From Trichococcus pasteurii (GTDB lineage: Bacteria; Bacillota; Bacilli; Lactobacillales; Aerococcaceae): a DNA stretch of 64,000 nucleotides. Where the stretch lies: contig NZ_FONM01000010.1 in assembly GCF_900112935.1 (NCBI RefSeq), forward strand, positions 1 to 64,000. Reading direction: 5' to 3'. Positions 43,755 through 53,011 of this stretch are shown here, piece after piece; within the stretch, counting starts at the first letter, position 1; every line of letters begins with the position of its first letter. Below the pieces are notes generated by a model. It made no database searches. It was given only the letters and a program-made list of their open reading frames with translations, and was not told the DNA's origin. The position numbers and the translations under genes are program-made.

Positions 43755-44762
43755 CTATGCCTCATCTAAATCCGCTGGGTAAACGATGCCTGCTTTTTTA
43801 CGCAGAGCTTCCATTGTCCGGTTGACGTCTCGGCTGATCTGCGTCCAACGTTCATAGTCTTCTATAGTATCAGGATTTTCCGGATCATTCAAGACGCGCG
43901 CGAATGCACGGACCTCATCATCCATAAAATGTCCGGATGCTTTTTCGGCCAATTGGTACCGTTCGTTGGTCTCGCCGTCCACCAGTTCCACCGATTGGAT
44001 CAAATTGACCCCATCGAGAATCAGTGTTTTTTTGGCACTGTATATTTCTGAATCGGCGAAGGAATTGTAAATTTTTGACGTGTGCAGGCTGGCTGTGAAA
44101 TACGGATATTTCAGCAGCATCGTGCCGGCTCCGTCAACGCCCGTCTGGATTTTCTTGGCGGCATAATCGACTTCCTCTGGCACACCGAACCATGCGATGG
44201 CAGCATACAGCAAGTACACGCCCAAATCGGAGAGTGCCCCACCGGAAAAATTCAGTGAGAAGATGTTCGGTTCCTCGCCGGCCAAAACCTGGTCGTAGCG
44301 GGAGGAATATTTGGCATAAGTGAAGCTGGCGCCGTCGATTTCGCCCAATTTGGCGATTTCATTCTTGACCAGCGCGAAGTTCGGTTCATGCAAGTGGCGG
44401 GCGGCTTCAAACAGGAAAACATTGTTGGCTTTCGCTGCGGAGAAGGCTGCCTCCCATTCCTTCGTGTTCGAGAAGATCGGCTTCTCCACGATGAGATGCT
44501 TGCCGTTTGCGATGGCCGACATGGCTTGTTCAAAATGGAGGCTGTTCGGCGATGCGATATAGATGGCATCCACTTCCTCCAAGGCTGTGAATTTGTCCAA
44601 TTCCGTGACGAACAGGTCCGCACCGTAGCCTTCCCCGAAACTTTGGGCGTTGAACTGGGTGCGGCTGTATACCGCTTTTATTTCGAATTGTCCGGATGCT
44701 TTTGCTGCTGTGGCGAATTCATGCGCGATGCTGCTCGTTCCGATGATGCCTAATCTGATCAT
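43755..44762 (-). CDS. Gfo/Idh/MocA family oxidoreductase
   Basis: Protein of 335 residues. The N-terminal Rossmann fold starts with LGIIGTSSIA and ends with the catalytic EKP motif (VEKPIFSN); the C-terminal alpha/beta domain holds the substrate. The family oxidises or reduces sugars and cyclitols with NAD(P). The substrate is unknown and there is no transporter next to it. GAGGGGAT precedes the ATG. It may share a transcript with the helicase gene 75 bp downstream, since I see no terminator between them. Confidence 0.87.
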   Translation of the reverse strand: MIRLGIIGTSSIAHEFATAAKASGQFEIKAVYSRTQFNAQSFGEGYGADLFVTELDKFTALEEVDAIYIASPNSLHFEQAMSAIANGKHLIVEKPIFSNTKEWEAAFSAAKANNVFLFEAARHLHEPNFALVKNEIAKLGEIDGASFTYAKYSSRYDQVLAGEEPNIFSLNFSGGALSDLGVYLLYAAIAWFGVPEEVDYAAKKIQTGVDGAGTMLLKYPYFTASLHTSKIYNSFADSEIYSAKKTLILDGVNLIQSVELVDGETNERYQLAEKASGHFMDDEVRAFARVLNDPENPDTIEDYERWTQISRDVNRTMEALRKKAGIVYPADLDEA

Positions 44763-44875
44763 GGCTTTATCCCCTCACTCGTTGTTTTCTTTTGAACATT
44801 CTATCCCTATTCTACACTAATCGGGGTCGGATTGCTTAGCGATACCACCTTTTTAGGGCACAAACCGCATCAGAA

Positions 44876-44908
44876 AAGAAAAAAGCATCCCGATGCAGCT
44901 GGGATGCT
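44876..44908 (-). terminator. Terminator of the DNA glycosylase gene
   Basis: AGCATCCC pairs with GGGATGCT; six A at 44880-44885 form the T run of the minus strand. Confidence 0.87.
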
Positions 44909-44918
44909 CTCCTCATAT

Positions 44919-45620
44919 TTATAGCAGTTGCTTTTCCGCCCGTTTCAGCTCTTGGCGCTGCTTCAGTCGTTTCTTCTTTTCGGCTTCCGACAGCGGCGCG
45001 TAGTCCTTCAGATCCGGTAGGACGCCGACGGACACTTCCCACAGATAGAGGCTCGCGATCGAACCGTACGGCGCGTAACGCCGTTTGTATTTTTGGAACA
45101 ATGGCTTCGTGATTTTGCGGTGATGGTACACCATCCGCAGTCCGCGATGAATGGCGAGGTCATCCCAGCTCAGCACATCCTGACGCCCCATCGAAAAGAT
45201 CAGCAGCATCTCGGCTGTCCATTTGCCGATGCCGCGCAGTTGCGACAGTTCGGCGATGACTTCTTCATCGTTCATGTCCTTCAGCGCCTCCAGATTGCAT
45301 TCGCCGGAAAGGACTTTTTCAGCTGCTTCACGGATATAGGTCGCTTTGCGGGTCGACAAACCGCACTGCTGGATTTCTTCGACGCTCACTCGGCAAAGAT
45401 TCTCCGGTGTGATTGCCCCGAAAGCGGCAAGCATCCTTTTCCAGACGGTTTCCTGGGCCTTCATCGAAATCTGCTGGCCGACGATATTGTTGATGAGCGC
45501 CGAAAAGAGATCCGCATCGATCGGCCTTTCGATCGGCCCGATCCGGTCGATGATATCCGCCAAGATCGGATCTTTGGCCTTCAGATAGCGGATTGCTTCT
45601 TCGTCATAATAAAAATTCAT
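44919..45620 (-). CDS. DNA-3-methyladenine glycosylase (HhH-GPD family)
   Basis: Protein of 233 residues, AlkA-like without the N-terminal domain. LINNIVGQQISMKAQ is a family block; the helix-hairpin-helix is LRGIGKWTAEMLL; the following WDDLAIHRGL carries the catalytic Asp. A Lys/Arg-rich tail ends the protein. It removes alkylated bases such as 3-methyladenine. The ATG at 45620 has AAGGGTGG upstream and is preferred to the GTG at 45629. An Ogt-type alkyl transferase is encoded at 59.8 kb, but the genes are not linked. Confidence 0.88.
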   Translation of the reverse strand: MNFYYDEEAIRYLKAKDPILADIIDRIGPIERPIDADLFSALINNIVGQQISMKAQETVWKRMLAAFGAITPENLCRVSVEEIQQCGLSTRKATYIREAAEKVLSGECNLEALKDMNDEEVIAELSQLRGIGKWTAEMLLIFSMGRQDVLSWDDLAIHRGLRMVYHHRKITKPLFQKYKRRYAPYGSIASLYLWEVSVGVLPDLKDYAPLSEAEKKKRLKQRQELKRAEKQLL

Positions 45621-45692
45621 ATAATCCACCCTTGTTCTGCATATTTACAGCCATTATATCATTTTCCAGGCAGCCACACAGTAACACTACCT

Positions 45693-46409
45693 CTAGTTCT
45701 CAGTAACGACCCGCGAGAGATATAACGCATATCCCACAGATATGAACACCATCACGAGGCTGCTGACGAGCTGGACGGATCCATTTCCTTCCACTGCAAA
45801 GAGGCTCGTTGCGTTGATGAATGCGTGCGCAATAATGCCCGGCCACAAGCTTTTTGTCTTTATGAACAGTACCGTAAAAAGGAAACCGATTGCGCTCGCG
45901 TAACCGATCTGCAGCAACGTCGGAAGAAAATCCGCCCCGTTCAGCAGGTTTACGATATGGCCCATCCCAAATGTGACGCTGGAGATGAGCGTTGCCGAGC
46001 GGATGCTTTTCCTGGATAAGGCTTTAAACAGAAAGCCCCTGAAGATGACTTCCTCAAGGAATCCGATGAACAGCATACTGGCAATGAATAAGGCCGTTTC
46101 AAGGAAAGAATGTTCAAAGACGGCGCCGTTCCAAAAATTGGCTGTCGACAGGACCAGCAGCGGCAAAAAATACAGATACTTACGGAAATCGATAGATGTG
46201 ATCCGCCGTAGCCCGTAGTACTGTTGCAGCTTGTTCTTCCGGATCCATCCGTAAAGAAAGAAACTCAACACTAGCGCCACAGGTAACGTGATCACTTTCA
46301 GGATCCCGATCTCTTCGGACAGCCCATCGGCGGCGCTGATGCTTAAGACATAGACGGCAATCCAGATCAGAGCAAAAAACAATTCATTTTTCTTGTAGAA
46401 ATTTTGCAT
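45693..46409 (-). CDS. CPBP family intramembrane metalloprotease
   Basis: Membrane protein of 238 residues with about seven helices. The CPBP (Abi) motifs are EEVIFRG (EExxxR), FGMGH and HAFIN. Members process prenylated or other membrane proteins, and in lactic bacteria some give bacteriocin immunity. No bacteriocin gene is visible nearby. AAAGGACG precedes the ATG. It stands alone between convergent-free neighbours on the same strand. Confidence 0.87.
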   Translation of the reverse strand: MQNFYKKNELFFALIWIAVYVLSISAADGLSEEIGILKVITLPVALVLSFFLYGWIRKNKLQQYYGLRRITSIDFRKYLYFLPLLVLSTANFWNGAVFEHSFLETALFIASMLFIGFLEEVIFRGFLFKALSRKSIRSATLISSVTFGMGHIVNLLNGADFLPTLLQIGYASAIGFLFTVLFIKTKSLWPGIIAHAFINATSLFAVEGNGSVQLVSSLVMVFISVGYALYLSRVVTEN

Positions 46410-46443
46410 TCAGCACGTCCTTTTTTTAAACAATGTTCACATC

Positions 46444-46482
46444 CAAAAAAAAGCTGGAGACCCGGAAGCCCCCAGCTTTAAT
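46444..46482 (-). terminator. Terminator of the aldo/keto reductase gene
   Basis: AAAGCTGG pairs with CCAGCTTT around a 15-nt loop, with an A run at 46445-46452 read as T on the minus strand. Confidence 0.87.
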
Positions 46483-46492
46483 TTGATTGGCA

Positions 46493-47371
46493 TCACTTGA
46501 TGTTATGGGTGTCGACCCCGATTCTCTTGCCGAGGTTGTGGTCTTGGTGCCCCTTCACGAAGTTGCTGTCTTTCTTGATGCGGGTGATTCTCTCCAATTC
46601 CTCATCCGTCAAGGTGAAGTCGAACAGATCAAGATTATCTTTCATGCGGTCGGCATCCTTCGTTTTCGGAATCGGAATGATGTCGCGCTGCACGGCCCAT
46701 TTCAATACGATCTGAGCCGGCGTTTTGTTGTATTTTTCAGCGATTTTCATGACTTTTCCGTCATCCAATACTCTGCCCTTAGCCAATGGACTGTAAGCCA
46801 TCGTCATGATGTTGTTGTCGTAGCCGAAATCGTCCACTTCCTCCATGAGATTGAACGGATTGATCTCCAATTGGTTCACGACTGGTTTGATGCGGGAATT
46901 CTCCAACAAGTCCTTCAGGTCTCCGCGCATGAAGTTGGAGACACCGATGCTGCGGACGATTCCGGAATCCTTGGCTTCCTCAAGGGCTTTCCAAGTTGCT
47001 GCTGTCACGCCTTCGTCAGGGTTTGGGAAGTGGATCAGGAACAGGTCGATGTATTTTAGTCCGAGACGATCGTAGCTGGCACGGATAGCATCTGATGCTT
47101 TTTCATATCCCATATCGTCTTTACCGAGTTTGGTCACGACAAAAATATCATCTCTGGAAATTCCTGCGTTGATGGCTTTATGGATACCGCGGCCTACGCC
47201 GACTTCATTTTCGTACATGCTGCCTGTATCAATCAGGCGGAATCCGCGCATGATGGCCATGAAGACTAACTCCTCAGCTTCATCATTACTCACGCCCCAT
47301 GTGCCGTATCCAATACCGGGGATTGTAAAACCGTCATTCAAAGGCATTCTATCCATTGCGCTCTTTACCAT
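46493..47371 (-). CDS. Aldo/keto reductase
   Basis: Protein of 292 residues, a TIM-barrel reductase. The catalytic tetrad is D48, Y53, K81 and H114 (IDTGSMYENE, VTKLG, LIHFP). IPKTKDADRMKDNLDLFDF near the end is the NADPH-binding segment. It reduces small aldehydes or ketones; the physiological substrate is unknown. AAGGAG lies 13 bases before the first ATG, which is long; the Met at residue 6 is an alternative start. Confidence 0.88.
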   Translation of the reverse strand: MVKSAMDRMPLNDGFTIPGIGYGTWGVSNDEAEELVFMAIMRGFRLIDTGSMYENEVGVGRGIHKAINAGISRDDIFVVTKLGKDDMGYEKASDAIRASYDRLGLKYIDLFLIHFPNPDEGVTAATWKALEEAKDSGIVRSIGVSNFMRGDLKDLLENSRIKPVVNQLEINPFNLMEEVDDFGYDNNIMTMAYSPLAKGRVLDDGKVMKIAEKYNKTPAQIVLKWAVQRDIIPIPKTKDADRMKDNLDLFDFTLTDEELERITRIKKDSNFVKGHQDHNLGKRIGVDTHNIK

Positions 47372-47511
47372 GATAATCCACGCTCCTTCTACTTATTACC
47401 TTAAGTGTAACGCAATTCCGTCAGAAATACAAAAATTATTAATGCGCTTTCATAACAAACCTGAGGGAAAAATTTTCCCTCTCCACTTTCAGAAAATCAA
47501 AACGGGTGCGT

Positions 47512-48390
47512 CTACAAGATTTCTGAAAGGGAGCCGTTCGTCAGAGTCACGACAATCAACTCCGGACGGTTGTTGATGCGGAACGGGAAAGAGGATCCGC
47601 CGAGACCGCGGCTGACGACCAGTTTCTTTTCCGGGTCCGTGGGCAACAAATATACCCCATCAGTATGCTGCGGCATCCTTCCTTGTCCCGGTGCATATAG
47701 TCCGCCCAGTCTAGGGATGCGGATCTGGCCGCCGTGCGCATGGCCGGCAAACGTGATGTCAGCTGATTTTTCCGGATCGATATGGTACTTCAGGAAATAT
47801 TCAGGTCGATGTGCCAGCAGAAGGCGCGTTTGGCCTTGCCAATCTTTTCTCAGCCGGATCTTCTTCAGGAAGTCTTTCGTGATTTTTTGGATGGCCGAGC
47901 TTTTGTCGCTCAATCCCATGATCACGACAGGCTTTCGTCCCTTTGCAAGGACACTGATCGCTTCATCGTCCAGATAGCGGATCCCTGTTTTCTTGTACAG
48001 ATCCAACGCAATCTGGAACATCGGCGAATGACGGTCATGGTTGCCGTTGATGGCATAGGTCGGCGCGATCGCCGCCAATTTCCGGAACAGTTTTTCCACA
48101 ACCGATGGGTCAAAGGTATCATTGCCTTGGATCTGGTCGCCAGTCAGGAAAATGAAGTCCGGATCCGCTTCTTTGGTCATGCTGACCAGCTTGTTCAGAT
48201 CGATTTTCTCTTTCGGCAGATGGAGATCGGAAATCTGAACGATCTTCAGCCCTTCGTTTTCCGGCGCAAGGTTCTTTACCGGAATCGTGTACTCGGTCTT
48301 CTGGATCCACGTGTTTTGGAGATGAAGATAGGCCGCCGCGCCAGCCAAAACGGCAGTCTTCAGCAGGCTTTTGTTTTTTATGTTCATCAT
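47512..48390 (-). CDS. Membrane-anchored metallophosphoesterase
   Basis: Protein of 292 residues. A short N-terminal hydrophobic segment (about 8-24) precedes a calcineurin-like phosphoesterase domain with QISDLHLP, TGDQIQG, GNHDRH and AGHAHGGQIRIP metal-binding motifs. It resembles YkuE-type proteins, which act on phospholipids or nucleotides at the membrane. The start at 48390 is set by AAGAAGG six bases upstream. It is divergent from the DUF1538 gene at 48633. Confidence 0.88.
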   Translation of the reverse strand: MMNIKNKSLLKTAVLAGAAAYLHLQNTWIQKTEYTIPVKNLAPENEGLKIVQISDLHLPKEKIDLNKLVSMTKEADPDFIFLTGDQIQGNDTFDPSVVEKLFRKLAAIAPTYAINGNHDRHSPMFQIALDLYKKTGIRYLDDEAISVLAKGRKPVVIMGLSDKSSAIQKITKDFLKKIRLRKDWQGQTRLLLAHRPEYFLKYHIDPEKSADITFAGHAHGGQIRIPRLGGLYAPGQGRMPQHTDGVYLLPTDPEKKLVVSRGLGGSSFPFRINNRPELIVVTLTNGSLSEIL

Positions 48391-48632
48391 AATCATCCTT
48401 CTTGAAACCCTATTGTTTCCTTTATTCTAATGCTTTGGGGCGCTTCCGTCAAAATAAAACGACTGGCTCTTGCGGCCGGCGGAGCCAGCAGAATTTTCTG
48501 GAAGAATAACTATATTGCCTGATCCGCTACAAAATAGTCCGTTTCACTTCCTATTTAATAGTTGGCATGTTATGTTTTATGTATGGATATTACTCTTCAA
48601 CATTATAACATCAATATGAAAGGATTGAATCT

Positions 48633-50120
48633 ATGCGTATATTTACAGAAAAATTAAGGGAAGTCATGCAGTCGGTGATGCCGATCACGCTGCTGGTCGT
48701 CCTGCTCCACTTTACTTTGACTCCGCTCGAGACGATTGACCTGCAGCGGTTCCTGTTCGGGGCGCTGCTCATCATCATCGGCTTATCCATCTTCCTTTTC
48801 GGAGTGGACATCGGCATCACGCCGATCGGGAAATTCCTCGGGAAAGGCTTGGCCCGCAGCGGCAGCATGAAATACGTGCTTGGAATGGGGCTTGTACTCG
48901 GTTTCTTCATCTCGATTGCGGAGCCGGATCTGCATATTTTGGCGGCGCAGGTTTCCGAGGTCACGAACGGCATGTATCCGAAGAATATGCTCCTGCTTGT
49001 CGTTTCCGTCGGCATCGCCGTGATGCTGACGATTGGATTGTTCCGGATCGTTTACCGCTATCCGCTGAACAAGACGTTCACGTTCCTCTACCTTGCCATC
49101 TTCGGCTTGGCTTACTTCAGCACGAACGACCTGTTCGCCATCGCTTTTGATGCATCGGGATCGACTACCGGCGCTTTGACCGTGCCCTTCATGTTGGCGC
49201 TGGCTGTCGGGGTCGCCTCCCTGAACCGGCGGACGCAATCAGCGGAAGAGGACAGCTTCGGCTTGGTGGGGATCGCCTCAGCCGGCGCCATTCTGGCCGT
49301 ATTAATCCTGGGTTTATTCGTCCGTTCCGACGAACCGCTCTCGGGATCGATGCCTACAAGCTCAGCTACGGTGACCCACTGGCTTGCGCCATTCCTGCAC
49401 GAACTGCCGAAAATCGCGGGCGAAATCCTGTTGGCCGTTTCGCCTATATTGATCATATTCGTGCTCAATCATGTTTTTTTCGCTGATGAGAAGCTTTCGA
49501 AACGCGCATTCCGCCGAATTTTCTTGGGGATGGCTTATCTGTTCGTCGGACTGGTCCTTTTCCTGACCGGCGTGAATGCCGGTTTCATGGAAGTCGGGCG
49601 CAAGCTCGGCATGCTGATCGCTGGGATGGACAGTTCCATTCCGGTCCTGATCGTCGGTTTTGTGCTGGGGGTATTGGTCATTTTGGCGGAACCTGCGGTA
49701 TATGTATTGACGCATCAAATAGAAGATGTTACAACAGGGTATGTAAAGCGCGGTATTGTACTGGGATTCCTGTCCATCGGAGTCGGGCTCGCCGTCCTCT
49801 TGTCGGTCGTGCGTGTGCTCATCCCTTGGCTGCAACTGTGGCACTATCTTGTCCCCGGCTATCTGATCATCCTCGCCCTCTCCTACAAAGTCCCGAAGTT
49901 GTTCGTCGGGATAGCCTTTGATGCGGGCGGCGTCGCTTCCGGGCCGATGACGGCCACTTTCATCCTGGCGTTCATCCAAGGTGTCGCGGAAATCACGCCG
50001 GATGCCAACGTGCTCTTGGAAGGCTTCGGGATGATCGCAATGGTGGCGATGATGCCGATCATCTCGCTGCAATTGCTAGGCGCCATCTACCAGCGCAATA
50101 GTGTAAAGGAGGGTCTTTAA
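48633..50120 (+). CDS. DUF1538 family membrane protein with P-II partner
   Basis: Membrane protein of 495 residues, a paralogue of the product of 750-2246. It has the same two-fold repeat: AEPDLHIL with IAFDASGSTTGAL in the first half, AEPAVYVL with IAFDAGGVASGPM in the second. About 14 membrane segments. Its stop codon TAA is directly followed by the ATG of a tandem P-II gene (TAAATG), so both are made together. P-II proteins commonly gate membrane transporters, which supports a transport role for DUF1538. Ion or solute unknown. Confidence 0.85.
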   Translation: MRIFTEKLREVMQSVMPITLLVVLLHFTLTPLETIDLQRFLFGALLIIIGLSIFLFGVDIGITPIGKFLGKGLARSGSMKYVLGMGLVLGFFISIAEPDLHILAAQVSEVTNGMYPKNMLLLVVSVGIAVMLTIGLFRIVYRYPLNKTFTFLYLAIFGLAYFSTNDLFAIAFDASGSTTGALTVPFMLALAVGVASLNRRTQSAEEDSFGLVGIASAGAILAVLILGLFVRSDEPLSGSMPTSSATVTHWLAPFLHELPKIAGEILLAVSPILIIFVLNHVFFADEKLSKRAFRRIFLGMAYLFVGLVLFLTGVNAGFMEVGRKLGMLIAGMDSSIPVLIVGFVLGVLVILAEPAVYVLTHQIEDVTTGYVKRGIVLGFLSIGVGLAVLLSVVRVLIPWLQLWHYLVPGYLIILALSYKVPKLFVGIAFDAGGVASGPMTATFILAFIQGVAEITPDANVLLEGFGMIAMVAMMPIISLQLLGAIYQRNSVKEGL

Positions 50121-50786
50121 ATGACCAAACAAGTTGAAAACACAAAATTCTACGACGTCATTTTTGTCGTCGTCAACATCGGCAAAGCCAGCCGGGTGCT
50201 TGAGGAAGCGAAGAAATGCGGCATCACCGGAGGAACCATCATGCATGGTTCCGGCACGGTTTCCAGCACTTTATTGCGCACAATCGGTTTTCATGAAGTA
50301 AAAAAAGAGATCCTCTTTATGGTCTGCGCTCGTGAAAAAACGCAGCCTGCCATCGAACACATCAGCTCACTCTTCCATTTCGAGTTGCCGAATCGCGGCA
50401 TCCTCTTCACGAGTCCGGTTTCGCATCTGCTGGGCACTCACGGCGAACGCCTGCACATGGATGAACAGGAAGCCCATCTGCTGGCCGATCACGAAGTTTT
50501 CTTCACGCTCGTCGCCGCAGGATTGGGAGACGAAGTCGTCGAAGCTGCAGCAGCGGCAGGCGCACGCGGCGGCACCCTCTTCCACGGTACCGGAGCCTTC
50601 GCAGAAAAATGCCGAAAAGTGTTCGGGATCGAAGTGGATGCCGGCAAAGACATCATCATGAACCTCGTCACCTCCGCTGTCGCTCCGGCGGTGGAAACCG
50701 CCATCGTCGAGCAGATGCAACTGGATGTGCCGGGTAATGGCATCCTGTTCAGTTTCGATGCCGAAAATGTGCGCGGGGTGCGTTAA
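50121..50786 (+). CDS. Tandem P-II-like domain protein
   Basis: Protein of 221 residues with two GlnB-like domains, about 8-100 and 118-221. Each has the P-II strand order and a GG-T-x-x-HG turn (GITGGTIMHGSGT, then GARGGTLFHGTGA), in place of the long uridylylated T-loop. The second domain ends with LDVPGNGILFSFD, similar to the PII GDGKIFV position. It most likely controls the DUF1538 membrane protein encoded immediately upstream, in response to a nucleotide or metabolite. AAAGGAGGG precedes the ATG inside the end of the upstream gene. Confidence 0.82.
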   Translation: MTKQVENTKFYDVIFVVVNIGKASRVLEEAKKCGITGGTIMHGSGTVSSTLLRTIGFHEVKKEILFMVCAREKTQPAIEHISSLFHFELPNRGILFTSPVSHLLGTHGERLHMDEQEAHLLADHEVFFTLVAAGLGDEVVEAAAAAGARGGTLFHGTGAFAEKCRKVFGIEVDAGKDIIMNLVTSAVAPAVETAIVEQMQLDVPGNGILFSFDAENVRGVR

Positions 50787-50817
50787 GAAAAACACGATTT
50801 GATAGACAAACTTAATG

Positions 50818-50858
50818 GACCCGGATTGGTGTTTGATGCCGATCCGGGTTTTTGTTTT
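50818..50858 (+). terminator. Terminator after the DUF1538/P-II genes
   Basis: ACCCGGAT (50819-50826) pairs with ATCCGGGT (50842-50849), followed by TTTTGTTTT. Confidence 0.85.
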
Positions 50859-50884
50859 GCATGCGGTGCTGGATCATATTCTGG

Positions 50885-50965
50885 TTGTCCGATTCTTCGC
50901 GGTTATCAGACAACACCGCTATATAGCTTGTTCCGCTTGTCCGATTCTTCCCGGTAATCGGACAA
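50885..50965. repeat. 52-bp-period hairpin pair, family B (2 units)
   Basis: 29-nt units TTGTCCGAT...ATCAGACAA and TTGTCCGAT...ATCGGACAA begin at 50885 and 50937, exactly 52 bp apart, with a 23-nt spacer. They share the stem of the array at 19146-19330. Confidence 0.85.
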
Positions 50966-51130
50966 TCCTAAACATTTTTTGTTTTCAGTAACTTTCGTTG
51001 CATATTGCGAAGGCTGTTCCCCACTTCACAATCTGTTTTGCGAACTGTACCAACATCCCAAGCGAATGTTCGGAACCACATAACAAGACATGTTCATTTT
51101 GTTCAATCTTTCCGATGAAAATGATTTATA

Positions 51131-51198
51131 ACAGTTTTTAAAACTGTATTATTTTTATAGATAAAACGGTTGCTTTCATCCCTGATACGTGCTATCTT
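51131..51198 (+). promoter_or_regulatory. Promoter and palindrome upstream of the amino-acid transporter
   Basis: Promoter TTGCTT (51170-51175), 17-bp spacer, TATCTT (51193-51198). A perfect palindrome ACAGTTTT-T-AAAACTGT at 51131-51147 lies upstream of it and may bind a regulator. Confidence 0.55.
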
Positions 51199-51239
51199 AT
51201 GTCTAGTTCTTATTCGAGGAAAAAGGAGAGGTTTCACGG

Positions 51240-52130
51240 ATGGTAAAGAAAAAGAGAGTTTTATTTGGCGGTTTGACAGCATTACTAGGTTTGACTTTGG
51301 CGGCCTGCGGGAGCGGCGAAACTGCCGACAGCAGCGCTACTGATACAGCAGTATTAACTGATTCAGAAACAGCATGGGACAAGATCGAGGAAGCCGGGGT
51401 TTTGAAGGCAGCCACTTCCGGAACGCTTTACCCTAATTCTTATCACGACAAAGAAACCGACGAATTGACCGGTTACGAGGTGGAAATCCTCCGTGAAATC
51501 GCTGAGCGCATCGGCGTGGAAGTGGAATTCACAGAAATGGGCGTGGACGGTATGCTTACTTCCGTCAACAGCGGCGCAGTGGATGTTGCAGCATTCGGGA
51601 TCGACCGCAATGGCGAAAATGCCGACAAATACAATTACACAACTCCATACAAATATTCATTCGGTGCCATGGTTGTCCGTGAATCCGATAATTCCGGCAT
51701 CGAAACGCTGGAAGATTTGAAAGGCAAAATCGCTGCCGGTGCGGCAACGACGACTTACATGAAAGTCGCGCGTTACTTCGGCGCGGAAGAAAAAATCTAC
51801 GACAACGCGACAAACGATATGTACCTTTCGGACGTTGCGAACGGACGGACCGACGTTATCCTGAACGACTACTACGCACAAAAACTGGCGACTGCCGCTT
51901 TGCCGGATATCCCGGTAAAAGTGCATGACATTTTCTACAACCCATCCGAAACTAATTTCTCCATCAAAAAAGGCAACGACGAATTGACCGAAAAATTCAA
52001 CGAAGCATTGGACGAAATGCGTGCTGACGGCACTTTGGCGGAATTGTCGAAACAGTTCTACGACGGCGCGGACGTAACCGTACAGATCGAATATGATTTC
52101 CCTGTGATTGATGTAAGCGACGTAGAATAG
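51240..52130 (+). CDS. Amino-acid ABC transporter substrate-binding lipoprotein
   Basis: Protein of 296 residues with lipobox LAAC and an SBP_bac_3 domain: GVLKAATSGTLYPNSYHDKETDELTGYEVEILREIAERIG, then GVDGMLTSVNSGAVDVAAFGI, both standard for polar amino-acid binding proteins. It probably binds glutamine, cystine or a similar amino acid. It is followed 41 bp later by a permease gene. A ribosome site GGAGAGG precedes the ATG. Confidence 0.88.
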   Translation: MVKKKRVLFGGLTALLGLTLAACGSGETADSSATDTAVLTDSETAWDKIEEAGVLKAATSGTLYPNSYHDKETDELTGYEVEILREIAERIGVEVEFTEMGVDGMLTSVNSGAVDVAAFGIDRNGENADKYNYTTPYKYSFGAMVVRESDNSGIETLEDLKGKIAAGAATTTYMKVARYFGAEEKIYDNATNDMYLSDVANGRTDVILNDYYAQKLATAALPDIPVKVHDIFYNPSETNFSIKKGNDELTEKFNEALDEMRADGTLAELSKQFYDGADVTVQIEYDFPVIDVSDVE

Positions 52131-52171
52131 AAACATGAAGTAAATACGTAGAACAGAAAGGTGGGCAAGAC

Positions 52172-52852
52172 ATGTCAGGCATCCAATGGCAGTATATCTT
52201 CAATCCGGAGTTGGCTCTAGAAAGCCTTCCGTACGTCCTGAAAGGGATGGGCTATACACTTGGAATCGCGTTGACCAGCATGGTGAATGGCACGCTGCTT
52301 GGCTTTGTTCTTGCGATGCTGCAGTTGGCCAAGTTGAAACCACTACGCTGGCTAGCGCGGCTCTACATCTCCTTCATGAGGGGAACCCCTACTTTGGTCA
52401 TTTTGTTCCTACTTTACTTCGGCTTTCCGTTCATCGGCATCCAATTCACTGCAGTTACGGCGGCCATCATCGGCTTCAGCATGAGTTCAGCCGCCTACAG
52501 CGCGGAAATCATCCGCTCATCATTGAATTCCGTCAATCACGGTCAATGGGAAGCGGCTTATGCGCTGGGGCTGAAGTGGTCGTTCATCATGCGGAAAGTG
52601 ATCGTGCCGCAAGCGCTGCGGATCGCCATCCCGCCGATGAGCAATGTGCTTTTGGACCTGATCAAAGGCTCGTCTTTGGCGGCGATGATTACCGTTCCGG
52701 AAATGTTCCAGAACGCCAAGATTGTCGGCGGCCGCGAGTTCGATTATATGACCATGTACATCCTGGTCGCGCTCATCTACTGGGCGGTCTGCAGCGTCTT
52801 CGCTGCTTTCCAGACACGTATCGAGAAGAAATTATCTATGTATGTGGAATGA
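52172..52852 (+). CDS. Amino-acid ABC transporter permease
   Basis: Protein of 226 residues with about five helices, HisM/GlnP type. The family block YISFMRGTPTLVILFLLYFG is followed by the EAA loop GQWEAAYALGLKWSFIMRKVIVPQALRIAIPPMSN. It should form the channel with itself or a paralogue. No ATPase gene follows: a strong terminator begins two bases after the stop codon. The system must borrow an ATPase encoded elsewhere. Confidence 0.9.
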   Translation: MSGIQWQYIFNPELALESLPYVLKGMGYTLGIALTSMVNGTLLGFVLAMLQLAKLKPLRWLARLYISFMRGTPTLVILFLLYFGFPFIGIQFTAVTAAIIGFSMSSAAYSAEIIRSSLNSVNHGQWEAAYALGLKWSFIMRKVIVPQALRIAIPPMSNVLLDLIKGSSLAAMITVPEMFQNAKIVGGREFDYMTMYILVALIYWAVCSVFAAFQTRIEKKLSMYVE

Positions 52853-52853
52853 C

Positions 52854-52895
52854 AAAAGAGGCAACCTCATTTTTTTTGAGGTTGCCTCTTTTTCA
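52854..52895 (+). terminator. Terminator after the amino-acid permease
   Basis: AAAAGAGGCAACCTCA pairs with TGAGGTTGCCTCTTTT across a T-rich loop. Confidence 0.92.
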
Positions 52896-52899
52896 GTTT

Positions 52900-52943
52900 A
52901 ATACGCAAAAAGCAGGCTGTTACGGGCCTGCTTTTTGCGTATT
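52900..52943 (-). terminator. Terminator of acnA
   Basis: AATACGCAAAAAGCAGGC (52900-52917) pairs perfectly with 52926-52943; a T run lies within the stem on both strands. It faces the aconitase gene on the minus strand. Confidence 0.82.
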
Positions 52944-53011
52944 CTGGAAGCCGGAGTCGGGGCCGGCTCCTTCTATTTATCGATTACTCGGAATAGCATG
53001 TTAAGAAAAGC

